A model generated the notes under the pieces. It was given only the letters and a program-made list of their open reading frames with translations, did not search any database and was not told where the DNA came from. Shown here in pieces: positions 26,185 through 35,494 of a stretch of DNA of 64,000 bases. The DNA comes from an uncultured Alphaproteobacteria bacterium (GTDB lineage Bacteria; Pseudomonadota; Alphaproteobacteria; MPNO01; UBA2964). The stretch is from NCBI GenBank assembly GCA_951812775.1, contig OX638326.1, forward strand, positions 880,335-944,334. Direction: 5' to 3'. The translations under genes and the position numbers were made by a program. The first letter of the stretch is position 1; each line of letters opens with the position of its first letter.

Positions 26185-26475
26185 TCAGGCGCCGTCGACG
26201 ATGATGGCGTTGGATCGCGAGCTGGCGAGCCGCATCTTAAGCAAATCGGCATATTCCGGAGAATTATACCAGGCTTTGAGAGCGGCGCGGTCTTCAAATT
26301 CAAGGATAATCACCCACCTAACAGGCCAATCCCCTTCCAGGACTTCAGGGCCCCCGCCACGAACTGCAAACTTCCCACCATACTGCTCGATGGTTGCCGC
26401 GACACCGGCTGAATAGGTCTTCATCGTTTCCGGATCAGTAACTTCCTGCTGATCGGCAATAAAATAGGCAACCAT
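26185..26475 (-). CDS. DUF1330 protein, copy 2
   Basis: A 96-residue paralogue of the next gene, with MVAYFIADQQ, YGGKFAVRGGGPEVLEGDW, WVIILEFEDRAALKAWYNSP and EYADLLKMRLASSRSNAIIV. ATG 26475 follows AAGGAGAGAGAC. It leads a short pair that may extend from the dienelactone-hydrolase-like and SDR genes upstream on the same strand (gaps of 31 and 33 bases), giving a possible four-gene operon. Confidence 0.85.
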   Translation of the reverse strand: MVAYFIADQQEVTDPETMKTYSAGVAATIEQYGGKFAVRGGGPEVLEGDWPVRWVIILEFEDRAALKAWYNSPEYADLLKMRLASSRSNAIIVDGA

Positions 26476-26506
26476 GTCTCTCTCCTTAAATTAGATGTTA
26501 ATTCCG

Positions 26507-27208
26507 TTAGCCGAGCAGATGATCGCTGAGATGTCCGAGGACTTTGCCCCAGGCGTCTTCTGACTGTTCATGACGAAAATTTCCCGGATTTACAGTGTTT
26601 TGGAAGGCATGACCTGCACCATCATAGCGGTAGAAGGTGTGCTCAACCCCAAGCTTGGTCAGCCGGGCATCAAACTTGTCGACATCTTCCGGCGACGGAT
26701 TTTTATCGTCATTGCCGTAAAACCCGTAAACCGTACATTTCAGCTGGTCGAACCGGTCAAAGACGCTGGGTCCGTCGCCCCAGGGTGAAAACGCGCCACC
26801 GCTGTAAAACGGTATGCACAGCTTGAAAATATCAGGTAGCGCGCTGGCACCTAGATAGGCAGTTCGTCCCCCCATACAGTGCCCCATGATTGCCATCCGA
26901 GATGTGTCAGCATTTTCCATCGAGCCGATATGATCCACCGTCGCGCTGATGTCAGCGATGACATCATCATCCAATCTGAAGTTCACTGCTTCCTCGGCGT
27001 CCATGCCCTTTTTTCGGTGGTAAAAATCTGGCGCCAGAGTCAGAAAACCTGATGCAGCGAGCCGATCAGCACTTTCGGTTGTGAAAGAATCCATGCCGCC
27101 GCGATGAAAGGTCAAAACGATTGCCGGGTGCGGTCCATCCCCTTCGGGCTCGCCAACATAAATCGGCATATCGCTGTCCCCGACATTTACGCTATCCCAT
27201 CTGCTCAT
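26507..27208 (-). CDS. dienelactone hydrolase family protein
   Basis: A 233-residue alpha/beta-hydrolase with the Cys nucleophile of the dienelactone-hydrolase group: MAIMGHCMGGRTAYLGAS near residue 110. It also has an early IVLTFHRGGMDSFT oxyanion region, DFYHRKKG, an acid at YGNDDKNPSPED and the catalytic His in DGAGHAFQN. In aromatic degradation this class opens lactone rings, but many members are general esterases. ATG 27208 follows CAGGGAGAGTTCAAC. It sits between an SDR and tandem DUF1330 genes on one strand. Confidence 0.82.
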   Translation of the reverse strand: MSRWDSVNVGDSDMPIYVGEPEGDGPHPAIVLTFHRGGMDSFTTESADRLAASGFLTLAPDFYHRKKGMDAEEAVNFRLDDDVIADISATVDHIGSMENADTSRMAIMGHCMGGRTAYLGASALPDIFKLCIPFYSGGAFSPWGDGPSVFDRFDQLKCTVYGFYGNDDKNPSPEDVDKFDARLTKLGVEHTFYRYDGAGHAFQNTVNPGNFRHEQSEDAWGKVLGHLSDHLLG

Positions 27209-27241
27209 GTTGAACTCTCCCTGTGATTTTAAATCTCGTTC

Positions 27242-28003
27242 CTAGTATGTGACGTCACCGCCATCGACGACCATCGTCTGGCCGGTCATAAAGGCACTGG
27301 CATCAGAGGCGAGAAAGATCGCCGCCCCAACGAGATCGTCCGGCACCTGTTCCCGCTTTAAGGCGCGTCCCCGAATTGAGGCTTCATTGTAAGGCGCGAA
27401 AGTATTATCCGCCGCCGCGACGGCCTCACTCATCGTCAGGCCAGGTGCCAATGAATTTACCCGGATATTTTCCTCACCAAGTTCTCGCGCCATCGCCCGG
27501 GTCATCGCAATGATGGCCCCTTTGGATGTCACGTAATGCAGCGTGAAGGGAATTCCTTTGAGGGCCGTACTCGACGAAATATTGACAATAGAGCCCGCAC
27601 CCCGATTGCGCAGTGACGGAACAACCGCCTTACAGCAATTGAAGCTGCCGCGGACATTTACCTCCATCACCTTGTCCCATTCCTCTGAATCGATATCGAG
27701 GAAAGTACGTCGGGGAATATCGACGAATAACGCGGCATTGTTGACCAGAATATCAACACCGCCAAATGCCTCCTCAGTCGCTTTTACCATTCCCTCACAG
27801 GCAGACATATCCGTGACATCACAGGCAAGCCCGATCGCCTCCCCCCCGGCATCAGTGATCGCCTTTACGGTATCAGCGGTATCAAGGACATCAGAAACAC
27901 AGACTTTTGCCCCCTCCTCCGCAAACGCCATTGCGTACGCCGCGCCAAGTCCTCTTCCGGCACCAGTTATGATCGCAACCTTGTCCTGCAGCTGACCACT
28001 CAT
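27242..28003 (-). CDS. short-chain dehydrogenase/reductase (SDR)
   Basis: A classical 253-residue SDR: VAIITGAGRGLGAAYA near residues 9-24, an Asp after strand 2 (VCVSDVLDT) favouring NAD, LVNNAALF, active-site Ser in NISSSTALKG, and YVTSKGAI with Tyr and Lys near 155-159. It closes FMTGQTMVVDGGDVTY. ATG 28003 follows GGAGACAAA. It probably begins the operon continuing into the dienelactone-hydrolase-like and DUF1330 genes. The substrate is unknown. Confidence 0.87.
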   Translation of the reverse strand: MSGQLQDKVAIITGAGRGLGAAYAMAFAEEGAKVCVSDVLDTADTVKAITDAGGEAIGLACDVTDMSACEGMVKATEEAFGGVDILVNNAALFVDIPRRTFLDIDSEEWDKVMEVNVRGSFNCCKAVVPSLRNRGAGSIVNISSSTALKGIPFTLHYVTSKGAIIAMTRAMARELGEENIRVNSLAPGLTMSEAVAAADNTFAPYNEASIRGRALKREQVPDDLVGAAIFLASDASAFMTGQTMVVDGGDVTY

Positions 28004-28016
28004 TTTGTCTCCATTT

Positions 28017-28454
28017 CTAACAAGTCTTGCAGGGCCGGGTCGGCAGTCTGCGTTTCAGCCAACCGGGCCCGTCATCTGGGTTACCCAGCATACCCTCGCG
28101 AACGTCTTTGATATTGTCGAAACCAGCGGCAGCCAGCCCCTGCGCTGCTTTTGCCGAGCGATACCCGCAGGCACAAATCAATGTGATAGGCGTATCTTTC
28201 TTGCCATTCACTGCTTTCGTCACTTTTTCAATAAACCCGGCCAGACCTTTGGGGTCATGAATTGAGATCTCTCTCGCGCCTGCTGGAACTCCGGTCTGAC
28301 ACCACTCCGTCACATGGCGGACATCGATAAGAGTACGTATACCTGCTTGCGTTTCCAGACTGGCCAATGGCGCTCCTACGACTCCGTCAGCACTCCGCGC
28401 CATTGGCGATGTGCCAAGTAAAAGAAGTAAAACGAATGAAAGACCTCGAACCAT
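28017..28454 (-). CDS. exported rhodanese-like protein
   Basis: A signal peptide (LSFVLLLLLGTSPMARSADG) is followed by a rhodanese-like fold: IRTLIDVRHVTEWCQTGVPA, ITLICACGYRSAKAAQGLAA with the active-site Cys loop C-x-x-G-Y-R-S near residue 96, and NIKDVREGMLG. Such proteins carry or transfer sulfane sulfur or bind thiols in the periplasm. It ends WLKRRLPTRPCKTC, with two further Cys. No obvious ribosome-binding site precedes ATG 28454. It lies 13 bases before the SDR start and may lead that operon. Confidence 0.8.
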   Translation of the reverse strand: MVRGLSFVLLLLLGTSPMARSADGVVGAPLASLETQAGIRTLIDVRHVTEWCQTGVPAGAREISIHDPKGLAGFIEKVTKAVNGKKDTPITLICACGYRSAKAAQGLAAAGFDNIKDVREGMLGNPDDGPGWLKRRLPTRPCKTC

Positions 28455-28532
28455 TTATCTAAACAGTGCACGGAATTGATTTTCATCACCCTACCCGCGA
28501 CACTGGCATCCGTAAATCGAAAGGACCACGCA

Positions 28533-29057
28533 ATGCCGTTTTTTCCTTCATTACCCGAAGACGCCGGTATCAGGCATTTGTTCAGCATTAAGCCCGGCCA
28601 TAAAGAAGGGTTTTCGAAATTTTCGGAAGCGGTAATGCGCGACGACTCCGTGTTCTCCATTGCCGAACGCGAATTGATCGCAGCCTACACCTCCGCCCTT
28701 AATTCCTGTGACTATTGCTACGGCGGGCATTCCGCTATAGCGCATCAACACGGTATTGAGGAAGGCGTCTTCGAGTCTCTGATTGATGACATCGATATGG
28801 CGCCGGTCGACAACAAGCTGAAACCCATACTGCGCTTTGTCCGCAAATTGACCCTGGAACCTTACAAGATGGTTCAGTCCGATGCCGATGCGGTTTTCGC
28901 CGCTGGTTGGGACGAAGAAGCGCTCGCGGATGCCATTTGGATTAGTGCCCGCTTCAGTATGATGAACAGGTTATCGCTTGGGCACGGACTCAATGCTGAT
29001 CCAGAGGCTTTCGAAGCACGTGCAAAAGCGATGAGTTACGGCAAACCAGAGAGCTAG
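28533..29057 (+). CDS. carboxymuconolactone-decarboxylase/AhpD-like protein
   Basis: A 174-residue all-helical protein of the peroxidase-related AhpD group. The redox centre is seen in ALNSCDYCYGGHSAIAHQHG (C-x-x-C then His), and the second helix pair is FVRKLTLEPYKMVQSDADAV. ATG 28533 follows AAAGGACC; the longer frame from 28476 has no such site. It probably reduces peroxides or is a minor carboxymuconolactone-type enzyme; which cannot be told from sequence. Its stop overlaps the convergent alcohol-dehydrogenase-like gene by four bases. Confidence 0.82.
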   Translation: MPFFPSLPEDAGIRHLFSIKPGHKEGFSKFSEAVMRDDSVFSIAERELIAAYTSALNSCDYCYGGHSAIAHQHGIEEGVFESLIDDIDMAPVDNKLKPILRFVRKLTLEPYKMVQSDADAVFAAGWDEEALADAIWISARFSMMNRLSLGHGLNADPEAFEARAKAMSYGKPES

Positions 29058-30100
29058 CCCGCGGTGGGATCGAGAATGATTTTCCCCGGCAAGATATCGC
29101 CCTCCATCATGCGATGAGCCGCTGGCGCCTCACTCAATGGAAAGACTTTTTCGATCTTTGCCTTGAGTTTGCCCTCACCCGCCAGGGAAACAGTATCGCT
29201 GACATTCTGCTCCGTGTTCCCGGTACTACCGAAAATGCGGATATTCTGGTGATACAGGAACGCGCAATCGAGTTCGACTTTACCGCCACCATGGGCGCCA
29301 GCCGTTACCAGCCTGCCGAGTTTGCGCAGACATTTGAGGGCCTTGGGCCAGGTCTTGGGGTTTGAGACATTCTCAAAAACCAGATCAATTCCTTCACCAT
29401 CCATGTATTCCCGTACAGCGTCGGTGAGGTCCTGTTTGGCGTAGTTCACACCAAAATCGGCACCATATTCACAGGCAACGGCAACTCTTTCATCCGCCCC
29501 TGCCGCCGCAATCACCGTCGCGCCCGCCGCCTTGGCAATTTGAATACCGGTCAGCCCAAGGCCACCAGCCGCCCCCATCACCAGAACAGTTTGGCCGGGC
29601 TGCAATTCACCGGTATCGAACAAAAGATGATGTGCCATCGGACCATGCCGAAGTACCGCAGCAGCTTCCGCAAATTCCAGATTGCCTGGCAGCTTCACCG
29701 CAACCGAGGCCGGAACTTTGACCAACTCAGCCGCACCCCCCCATCGCCCGACGCCGAGCATTGTACTCGCGGGGCACTTTTTGAATTCACCTGCGGCACA
29801 GGCATCACAATTAAGGCACGGGGCCCGCGACAATAAGGCAACGCGATCACCGGCAGCGACATTTGAAACACCATCGCCTACGTCGCAGACAATACCCGCC
29901 GGATCGACCCCACCGATATGGGGCAGGACAACGCCACGCTGCGGTTGCTCACCGGCACGCACGGCGCAATCAAGGACGCGATTAACTGTGACCGCGTGAA
30001 CTTCTACAACGAGTTCACCGGGCCCGGCGGTCGGATCCTCGACATCCTCATATTGGAGGACATCTGGGTTGCCGAACTCCCGGTATATCGCTGCCTTCAT
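29054..30100 (-). CDS. medium-chain alcohol dehydrogenase/quinone-oxidoreductase-like protein
   Basis: The 348-residue protein has an N-terminal GroES-like domain with a structural-zinc Cys set (CLNCDACAAGEFKKC at about 95-109), and a nucleotide-binding domain beginning VLVMGAAGGLGLTGIQIAKA near 168. It ends with KIEKVFPLSEAPAAHRMMEG, the usual MDR finish. The CGxCGTD catalytic-zinc motif of classical ADHs is absent, so an NADPH quinone or enoyl-CoA reductase role is more likely. It overlaps the fumarylacetoacetate-hydrolase-like gene by ATGA, indicating co-translation. Confidence 0.82.
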   Translation of the reverse strand: MKAAIYREFGNPDVLQYEDVEDPTAGPGELVVEVHAVTVNRVLDCAVRAGEQPQRGVVLPHIGGVDPAGIVCDVGDGVSNVAAGDRVALLSRAPCLNCDACAAGEFKKCPASTMLGVGRWGGAAELVKVPASVAVKLPGNLEFAEAAAVLRHGPMAHHLLFDTGELQPGQTVLVMGAAGGLGLTGIQIAKAAGATVIAAAGADERVAVACEYGADFGVNYAKQDLTDAVREYMDGEGIDLVFENVSNPKTWPKALKCLRKLGRLVTAGAHGGGKVELDCAFLYHQNIRIFGSTGNTEQNVSDTVSLAGEGKLKAKIEKVFPLSEAPAAHRMMEGDILPGKIILDPTAG

Positions 30101-30969
30101 TCCGCCGCGCGCACGGTGACAGACATTTCGCCTATCAAATCACAGGCGCAATGCATGACATCACCCGGATGGACTTCACTGACACCCGGAGGTGAACCAG
30201 TAAACAGATAGTCACCAGGGTGGATCGTGTAGAATTCAGACGCAAACTCAATCAGGCGCGGCACATCGAAAATCAAATCTTTGGTATGCGCGTCCTGCTG
30301 AAGATTTCCATTCAGGTGAACGGTAAAGGGGACATTGCTGGGGTCAGGAATTTCATCTGCCGTAACCATCCAGGGGCCGACCGGCGCGTATCCATCACAG
30401 GATTTACGGAAGCTGCGATCTTCGACGCCACGGACGGTCATATCGAGACCCAGCGTGTAACCCGCGACGTACTCCATCGCGTCTTCACGTTTAATGCGGC
30501 TGCCTTCTTTGCCGATGATAATAACGAATTCGACCTCGTGATCATTGCGACGGTCCGGGAAACGAATAGCGATGCCTTCACCAGGACCAACCACGGCAGA
30601 GTTTGCTTTCAGGAATATGCCCTGATTTTGAATTCCTGGTGGCCGGTGCGGTCCTTTGTCCTCACCGGTAATGTGTGGTTGGGCCGCCATTTCTGCGACA
30701 TGGGCTTCATAGTTCACCGGGGCCGCCATGGTTTTGCATTGCCGGGCAATAGGCGGCAACAGATCGACATCAGACACTTCTATACCCGGTGCTTTTGCTG
30801 CGGCCTCTTCCATTCGGTCTCGCCATTCCGGCAAGGCAGCGATTACGGCATCACCTTTCATGTCATAGCAGGCATTCGCACGAATTTTCGTTTGAATATC
30901 GGTGATGTCCCTAATGGTACCATCGACGACAACACCGAGCATGTCTTCATTAAATCGGCAAAGCTTCAT
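30097..30969 (-). CDS. fumarylacetoacetate hydrolase family protein
   Basis: The 290-residue protein has the C-terminal FAH catalytic fold: KANSAVVGPGEGIAIRFPDR, then NDHEVEFVIIIGKEG with metal-binding Glu residues, YTLGLDMTVRGVEDR, and HPGDYLFTGSPPGVSEVHPG at the end. Family members split or hydrate beta-keto acids such as ring-cleavage products of aromatics. ATG 30969 follows GGGAATT. The stop overlaps the start of the alcohol-dehydrogenase-like gene, and an extradiol-dioxygenase-like gene is divergent about 215 bases away, which suggests an aromatic pathway; this is inference from context. Confidence 0.85.
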   Translation of the reverse strand: MKLCRFNEDMLGVVVDGTIRDITDIQTKIRANACYDMKGDAVIAALPEWRDRMEEAAAKAPGIEVSDVDLLPPIARQCKTMAAPVNYEAHVAEMAAQPHITGEDKGPHRPPGIQNQGIFLKANSAVVGPGEGIAIRFPDRRNDHEVEFVIIIGKEGSRIKREDAMEYVAGYTLGLDMTVRGVEDRSFRKSCDGYAPVGPWMVTADEIPDPSNVPFTVHLNGNLQQDAHTKDLIFDVPRLIEFASEFYTIHPGDYLFTGSPPGVSEVHPGDVMHCACDLIGEMSVTVRAAE

Positions 30970-31184
30970 TGTTTAATTCCCTATCTATTCGATTATTCTG
31001 GCGGGCTGGTCCGCCGCAAAATTCTGACACCATTTAATCAGTCGTTTGAACAAAAGGGAACGGCTGCGGAAAAATTTGAAATATTGAATTATTCGGAATC
31101 TTCCTTGGCAGAACTGGTGATGAGTAATAGGCTTTTTACAAAGATGCTAGCCGACTGGGCTGGTGCATATTTCAAGAGGATGAA

Positions 31185-32096
31185 ATGACCGAACCACAAG
31201 TCACAGGCTTACGAAGTATCGAATATAATGTCCCTGATCTCGCCAAAACGAGTCGGTTCTATGAACTCTGCTGGGGCCTCAAGAAAGTCGCCGAAGAAGA
31301 CGGAAAACATTACTTCCGTGCCACCGGCGCAGAGCATCACATTGTCGTTCTGCATGAAGGCGGCAAAGCTAGCGTTAACAGGATCAACTTCGCCGCTGAG
31401 GATAATGCAGCGGTAGACGGGCTTCACGCAAAACTGTCCGGGTTGGGCATTTCGACGGAAGGTGATCCCGGGGACCTGACGGGACCAGGCGGCGGATATG
31501 GCTTCAGCTTCACTGATCGGGACGGCCTCGGCTATGCGGTCAGTTCCGGCATCGCAGCCCATAGCGACACGGATATGGTGGGAGACCGTCCCTTCAAACT
31601 TAGCCATGTCGTTCTCAATTCAGACAAGGTGGAAGACCAAACTGAGTTTTATCGCGATGTGCTGGGTTTCCGGGTCAGCGACCGAACAGAACGCATGAAT
31701 TTTATACGGTGTAGTTCCGACCATCACAGCATCGCATTCGCGCATAGCGAAGGGCCATCCCTAAATCATGCGGCCTTTGAAGTCCCTGACTTTGACGCGC
31801 TGATGTGTGGTTCAGGCCGCATGAAACAAAAGGGTTTCCCGGTTCAATGGGGTGTCGGCCGTCATGGCCCCGGAAACAATGTTTTCGGCTATTTCTTTGA
31901 GCCAAACGGTATGGTCGTTGAATACACCGCCGAAGTCGAACAGGTGGACGAGGCCACTTACAAAACCGGAACACCGGAAGAGTGGGCACAGCGGGTTCAG
32001 GGACCGGACCGCTGGGGCTTTGCTGACCCGCCGACCGATCATCTGCGACGGTGCATGGGCGGCGATCCGCAACCGGTAGACGTCGATATATTCTAA
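31185..32096 (+). CDS. VOC-fold extradiol-dioxygenase-like protein
   Basis: The 303-residue protein contains two vicinal-oxygen-chelate modules. Residues 8-120 begin GLRSIEYNVPDLAKTSRFYE; the second, from about 137, begins KLSHVVLNSDKVEDQTEFYR. The second carries a metal-ligand set as in type I extradiol dioxygenases: His in LSHVVL, His in SLNHAAFEV, and Glu in MVVEYTAE. It could cleave a catechol-like ring or be a glyoxalase-type relative. It starts ATG 31185 after AGAGGATGAA and is followed by about 195 bases without a gene, then the first TTT transporter. Confidence 0.8.
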   Translation: MTEPQVTGLRSIEYNVPDLAKTSRFYELCWGLKKVAEEDGKHYFRATGAEHHIVVLHEGGKASVNRINFAAEDNAAVDGLHAKLSGLGISTEGDPGDLTGPGGGYGFSFTDRDGLGYAVSSGIAAHSDTDMVGDRPFKLSHVVLNSDKVEDQTEFYRDVLGFRVSDRTERMNFIRCSSDHHSIAFAHSEGPSLNHAAFEVPDFDALMCGSGRMKQKGFPVQWGVGRHGPGNNVFGYFFEPNGMVVEYTAEVEQVDEATYKTGTPEEWAQRVQGPDRWGFADPPTDHLRRCMGGDPQPVDVDIF

Positions 32097-32291
32097 GGAG
32101 AGGTGAAATCAGGCTGAATTTGGGAAGCAAGGATTGTTGGTTTCACCCCTTGCATGGCGATTTTGCTTGGCGTAGCCTCTTTTCCACGGGAGTTCGAAAA
32201 CATAGTAATTTGATGTGCTCCCAACCCTGCGGGGTTAAAGTCGGTCTTGCAGGAACGCAACATTAAAGGGTTCTAAGGGAGGATTCGAAAT

Positions 32292-33392
32292 ATGAATTTA
32301 TTAAAGCATTCAGCGCTCGGAATTATGGCCGCTGCCGTCGTAGTGACCGGCCTGAGCGTGACAGCCGATGCCCAGTTCTTTAAGGGCAAACGCGTAAATA
32401 TCATCATCAATTATGGCGCCGGTGGGAACACCGACATTCAGGGCCGCATGGTCATGCGCCATATGAAAAAATACATTAAAGGCAAACCTCGCCTGGTCTT
32501 CCGTCATGTTTCCGGGGCTGGTGGTGTTGTTGGCGCGAACTTCCTGGGTGAAGCCGGTAAGAAGAACGGCACCATGATGGGCGTTTTCACGATTCCGATT
32601 ATGGCGCAGGTTATGAAAACACCTGAGCTTCGGGTCGATCTTTCCGCCTTCCATTATGTTGGCGCTATTGGTCAGCAAACGATTGGGCATATCCGGAAAG
32701 ATGCCATTCCAGGGAAGACTATCAAAAACTATAAAGACCTCCTCGCGAATGAGAGCCACGCAATCCGGACTGGCGGCCATGGCCCGACGAGCAGTAAAGA
32801 CCTTCGGACCCGTTTGCTGTTCCAGGCTTTGAAAATTCCGTTGAAGCATGTCACCGGTTACAAGTCCGGTGGTAAGATTCGGGCGGCCATTCTGAAAAAC
32901 GAACTCGACATGACCGCGGATTCACTCGCCGGTTATTATGGCCGGGTGGTTGTACAGTTGATCAAACCAGGGATTTCCGTGCCGATCTGGCATATCGGAA
33001 CACCTGGTCCGAACAACACTATTCTGCATTCACCGACCGTTCCAAAGAACATTCCGAGCTTCCAGGCAGTGTACGAAGAGAAATTCGGCAAGGGCGCACG
33101 CCCCGACCGCATGACGTGGGATGCCATCAGAACAATCGGTGCCTCACGTGAAATGCTCCGTATTCTGGTCTTCCGCAAAGGAACCAACCCCAAGGCTGTC
33201 GCCGAAATGCGCGCCGCTTGGGACAAAACTATGCTCGATAAGGCCTTTCTTGCAGATTACCGGAAAGTCAACGGAAGCGATTTTGATGGTAAATCAGGTG
33301 CCGACGCCCAGAAGTATGTCAAGACAATCGTGGACGTACCTAAGGATCTTGAAAAGTTTCTGCTCGATTACGCCAACGCCGCACGCGGTTAG
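32292..33392 (+). CDS. TTT-system periplasmic substrate-binding protein (TctC family)
   Basis: A signal peptide (GIMAAAVVVTGLSVTADAQ) leads into a periplasmic binding protein of the tripartite tricarboxylate transporter class: VNIIINYGAGGNTDIQGR, FRHVSGAGGVVGANFL, HVTGYKSGGKIRAAILKNEL. At 366 residues it is longer than typical TctC (about 320). It would bind a carboxylate and deliver it to the fused TctA-TctB membrane protein 80 bases downstream. ATG 32292 follows GGGAGGA. A strong hairpin separates it from the membrane gene, consistent with higher expression of the binding protein. Confidence 0.85.
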   Translation: MNLLKHSALGIMAAAVVVTGLSVTADAQFFKGKRVNIIINYGAGGNTDIQGRMVMRHMKKYIKGKPRLVFRHVSGAGGVVGANFLGEAGKKNGTMMGVFTIPIMAQVMKTPELRVDLSAFHYVGAIGQQTIGHIRKDAIPGKTIKNYKDLLANESHAIRTGGHGPTSSKDLRTRLLFQALKIPLKHVTGYKSGGKIRAAILKNELDMTADSLAGYYGRVVVQLIKPGISVPIWHIGTPGPNNTILHSPTVPKNIPSFQAVYEEKFGKGARPDRMTWDAIRTIGASREMLRILVFRKGTNPKAVAEMRAAWDKTMLDKAFLADYRKVNGSDFDGKSGADAQKYVKTIVDVPKDLEKFLLDYANAARG

Positions 33393-33420
33393 GTCAAATC
33401 GACTGACGTAGAGCTATGAA

Positions 33421-33444
33421 GGGGACGTCCATCCGGACGTCCCC
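33421..33444 (+). promoter_or_regulatory. intercistronic hairpin between TctC and TctAB genes
   Basis: GGGGACGTCC at 33421-33430 pairs perfectly with GGACGTCCCC at 33435-33444 around a four-base loop, with no T tract after it. It probably stabilises the upstream mRNA or causes partial termination, adjusting binding-protein to permease ratio. A similar hairpin occupies the same place in the second TTT locus (56784-56816). Confidence 0.65.
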
Positions 33445-33472
33445 ATTTCATCCATCATAGAGGTAGACCGCC

Positions 33473-35488
33473 ATGACATTTATGGAAGCGGTTCTGGACG
33501 GGCTCAGGCTCGTACTCGTTTGGCCCGCGCCCGGCTATATGCTGCTGGGTGTCGCCATTGGCATGTTTTTCGGAGCCGTCCCGGGGCTCGGCGGCCTGGT
33601 TGGCATGGCAATCATTCTACCTTTTACATTCGGGATGGAACCGAATGTCGCGTTTGCCTTTATTCTCGGCATGTACGCGGTAACAACGACAGCAGACACC
33701 CTGTCTTCAGTGCTGCTCGGGATACCCGGAACAGCAGCATCTCAAGCCACCATTCTTGATGGTTATCCCATGGCGCAACGAGGAGAAGCCTCACGTGCAC
33801 TCGGTGCGGCCTATACCGTTTCGATGATTGGCGGCGTCATTGGCGCTGTCTTTCTGGCGATTTCTATTCCGGTCATCCGGCCGGTCATTTTATCTTTTTC
33901 TGAGCCTGAACTCTTTGCGCTTGCTGTCCTCGGTCTCACGATGGTTGCCTCGCTTAGCGGGAAATCCATCTTCAAGGGCACGGCGGCTGCCTGCTTTGGG
34001 CTCATGCTCGCCACAATCGGCTTTGCGGAATTTGGCGGAGTCCGCCGTTACTGGTTTGACCAGAACTTCCTTCTCGAAGGGCTACCTATCGTTCCTTACG
34101 TGCTCGGCTTGTTTGCCATTCCCGAAATACTAGAGCTGGCTGTTCGTAACACCTCGATATCCCGGGTTCAGAGGGAAGAGGTTGCTACCGGCGGCATTAT
34201 CAATGGCATGAAAGATGCTGCCAAACATTGGTGGCTTGGCATTCGTTGTACCTGTATCGGCGTCTATGTTGGCATGTTGCCTGGTCTAGGGGGCTCGATC
34301 GTTGACTGGGTCGCCTATGGTCATGCGGCGCAAAGCGAAAAGAACAATGAGAACTTCGGTAAGGGTGACGTCCGCGGTGTCATCGCGCCAGAGGCCGCCA
34401 ACAATGCGATGAAAGGCGGCGCTCTGCTGCCGACAATTGCCTTTGCCATTCCGGGCAGTGCCTCAATGGCGATCCTGCTCAGTGCTTTCTTTATCCAGGG
34501 GCTGGAACCCGGTCCGCAAATGCTGACGGATAAGCTCAACATTACTTTCACGCTGGTGTGGACACTCGTCCTTGCCAATGTTGCCGGTGCAGTTGCATTG
34601 CTCCTGTGGGGCAGTCAGGCCTCAAAGATCACCTATCTGCAGGGCCACATCATCGTGCCCGCGATTATGCTGGTTGTCTTTATGGGGGCCTGGGTCGGCA
34701 ACGGCACACTGGGTAACTGGATCGTTTTGCTGGTCTTTGGTGTCATTGGCTATTTCATGAAGTTAGGTGGCTGGCCGCGACCGCCCATCGTTTTAGGGTT
34801 TGTGCTTGGCAAAATCATGGAGGAGGCAATGAACCTCTCCATGCAAACTCACGCCTGGGGCTCTTTCACCCGCCCGATTGTCCTCGTCATTATCGTGTTG
34901 ATCATTGCCACTATCATTCATGCGGTCATGAAACAGCGCAAAAAACAAAAAGAACTCGCAGAGCCAAGCGAGTTCAAACCTGGCGAAGGCTCAATGATTG
35001 TCGCGGAAGGCGGCAAAGATTGCCCGCCAGCCTCCTGGCCTATTTCTGCCTTACTGGTGATGATGTTTGTCTATTGCTTCGTGGAAGCAATGCAATGGTC
35101 ATTCTCACCAAGGGTTTTCCCACAGACGGTTTCGACAATTGGCTGCTTCCTCGCCCTGGGCGCGCTGATCTACGACCTCAAGGGAAGAGCCGCTCTTAAG
35201 GCCGGTACGGCCGCAGCCGATGTCGTCGGGGTCGATAGTGCCTATGTCTTAAAGAGTCTTTATTACCTGTCCTGGCTCATCGGAATATTTGTTCTGACAC
35301 TGCTCATAGGGCAGTTCCCGTCCCTCGTCCTGTTCGTCATTCTATATCTGAAGTTCTGGGGGAATTTCAGCTGGAAGGTCATCGCTATCTACACCGTCTT
35401 TGCGATCACGTTCCTGTTGATTATGTTCAACGAGATTGTACCGGTGCTGTGGTATGAACCACCTCACCTGCCCTCGTTCTTCGTATAG
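33473..35488 (+). CDS. TTT-system permease, TctA fused to a TctB domain
   Basis: A 671-residue inner-membrane protein. The first about 490 residues are a normal TctA: GMFFGAVPGLGGLVGMAIIL, LSSVLLGIPGTAASQATILDG, and VGMLPGLGGSIVDWVAYGHA with the repeated loop motif, followed by APEAANNAMKGGALLPTIAF. After a charged linker (KQRKKQKELAEPSEFKPGEG, about 480-505) a TctB-like four-helix domain follows (FSPRVFPQTVSTIGCFLALG, ILYLKFWGNFSWKVIAIYTV). TctA and TctB are normally separate genes, as at 56854-58903. No second TctB gene is present here, so the fusion supplies it. ATG 33473 follows GAGGTAGACC. Confidence 0.85.
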   Translation: MTFMEAVLDGLRLVLVWPAPGYMLLGVAIGMFFGAVPGLGGLVGMAIILPFTFGMEPNVAFAFILGMYAVTTTADTLSSVLLGIPGTAASQATILDGYPMAQRGEASRALGAAYTVSMIGGVIGAVFLAISIPVIRPVILSFSEPELFALAVLGLTMVASLSGKSIFKGTAAACFGLMLATIGFAEFGGVRRYWFDQNFLLEGLPIVPYVLGLFAIPEILELAVRNTSISRVQREEVATGGIINGMKDAAKHWWLGIRCTCIGVYVGMLPGLGGSIVDWVAYGHAAQSEKNNENFGKGDVRGVIAPEAANNAMKGGALLPTIAFAIPGSASMAILLSAFFIQGLEPGPQMLTDKLNITFTLVWTLVLANVAGAVALLLWGSQASKITYLQGHIIVPAIMLVVFMGAWVGNGTLGNWIVLLVFGVIGYFMKLGGWPRPPIVLGFVLGKIMEEAMNLSMQTHAWGSFTRPIVLVIIVLIIATIIHAVMKQRKKQKELAEPSEFKPGEGSMIVAEGGKDCPPASWPISALLVMMFVYCFVEAMQWSFSPRVFPQTVSTIGCFLALGALIYDLKGRAALKAGTAAADVVGVDSAYVLKSLYYLSWLIGIFVLTLLIGQFPSLVLFVILYLKFWGNFSWKVIAIYTVFAITFLLIMFNEIVPVLWYEPPHLPSFFV

Positions 35489-35494
35489 CGGAAA

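Noticed and set aside
30220-31188. 322-codon open frame on the plus strand over the fumarylacetoacetate-hydrolase-like gene
   Set aside because: It is antisense to a strongly supported gene, has no recognisable domain, and is a by-product of codon use on the other strand.
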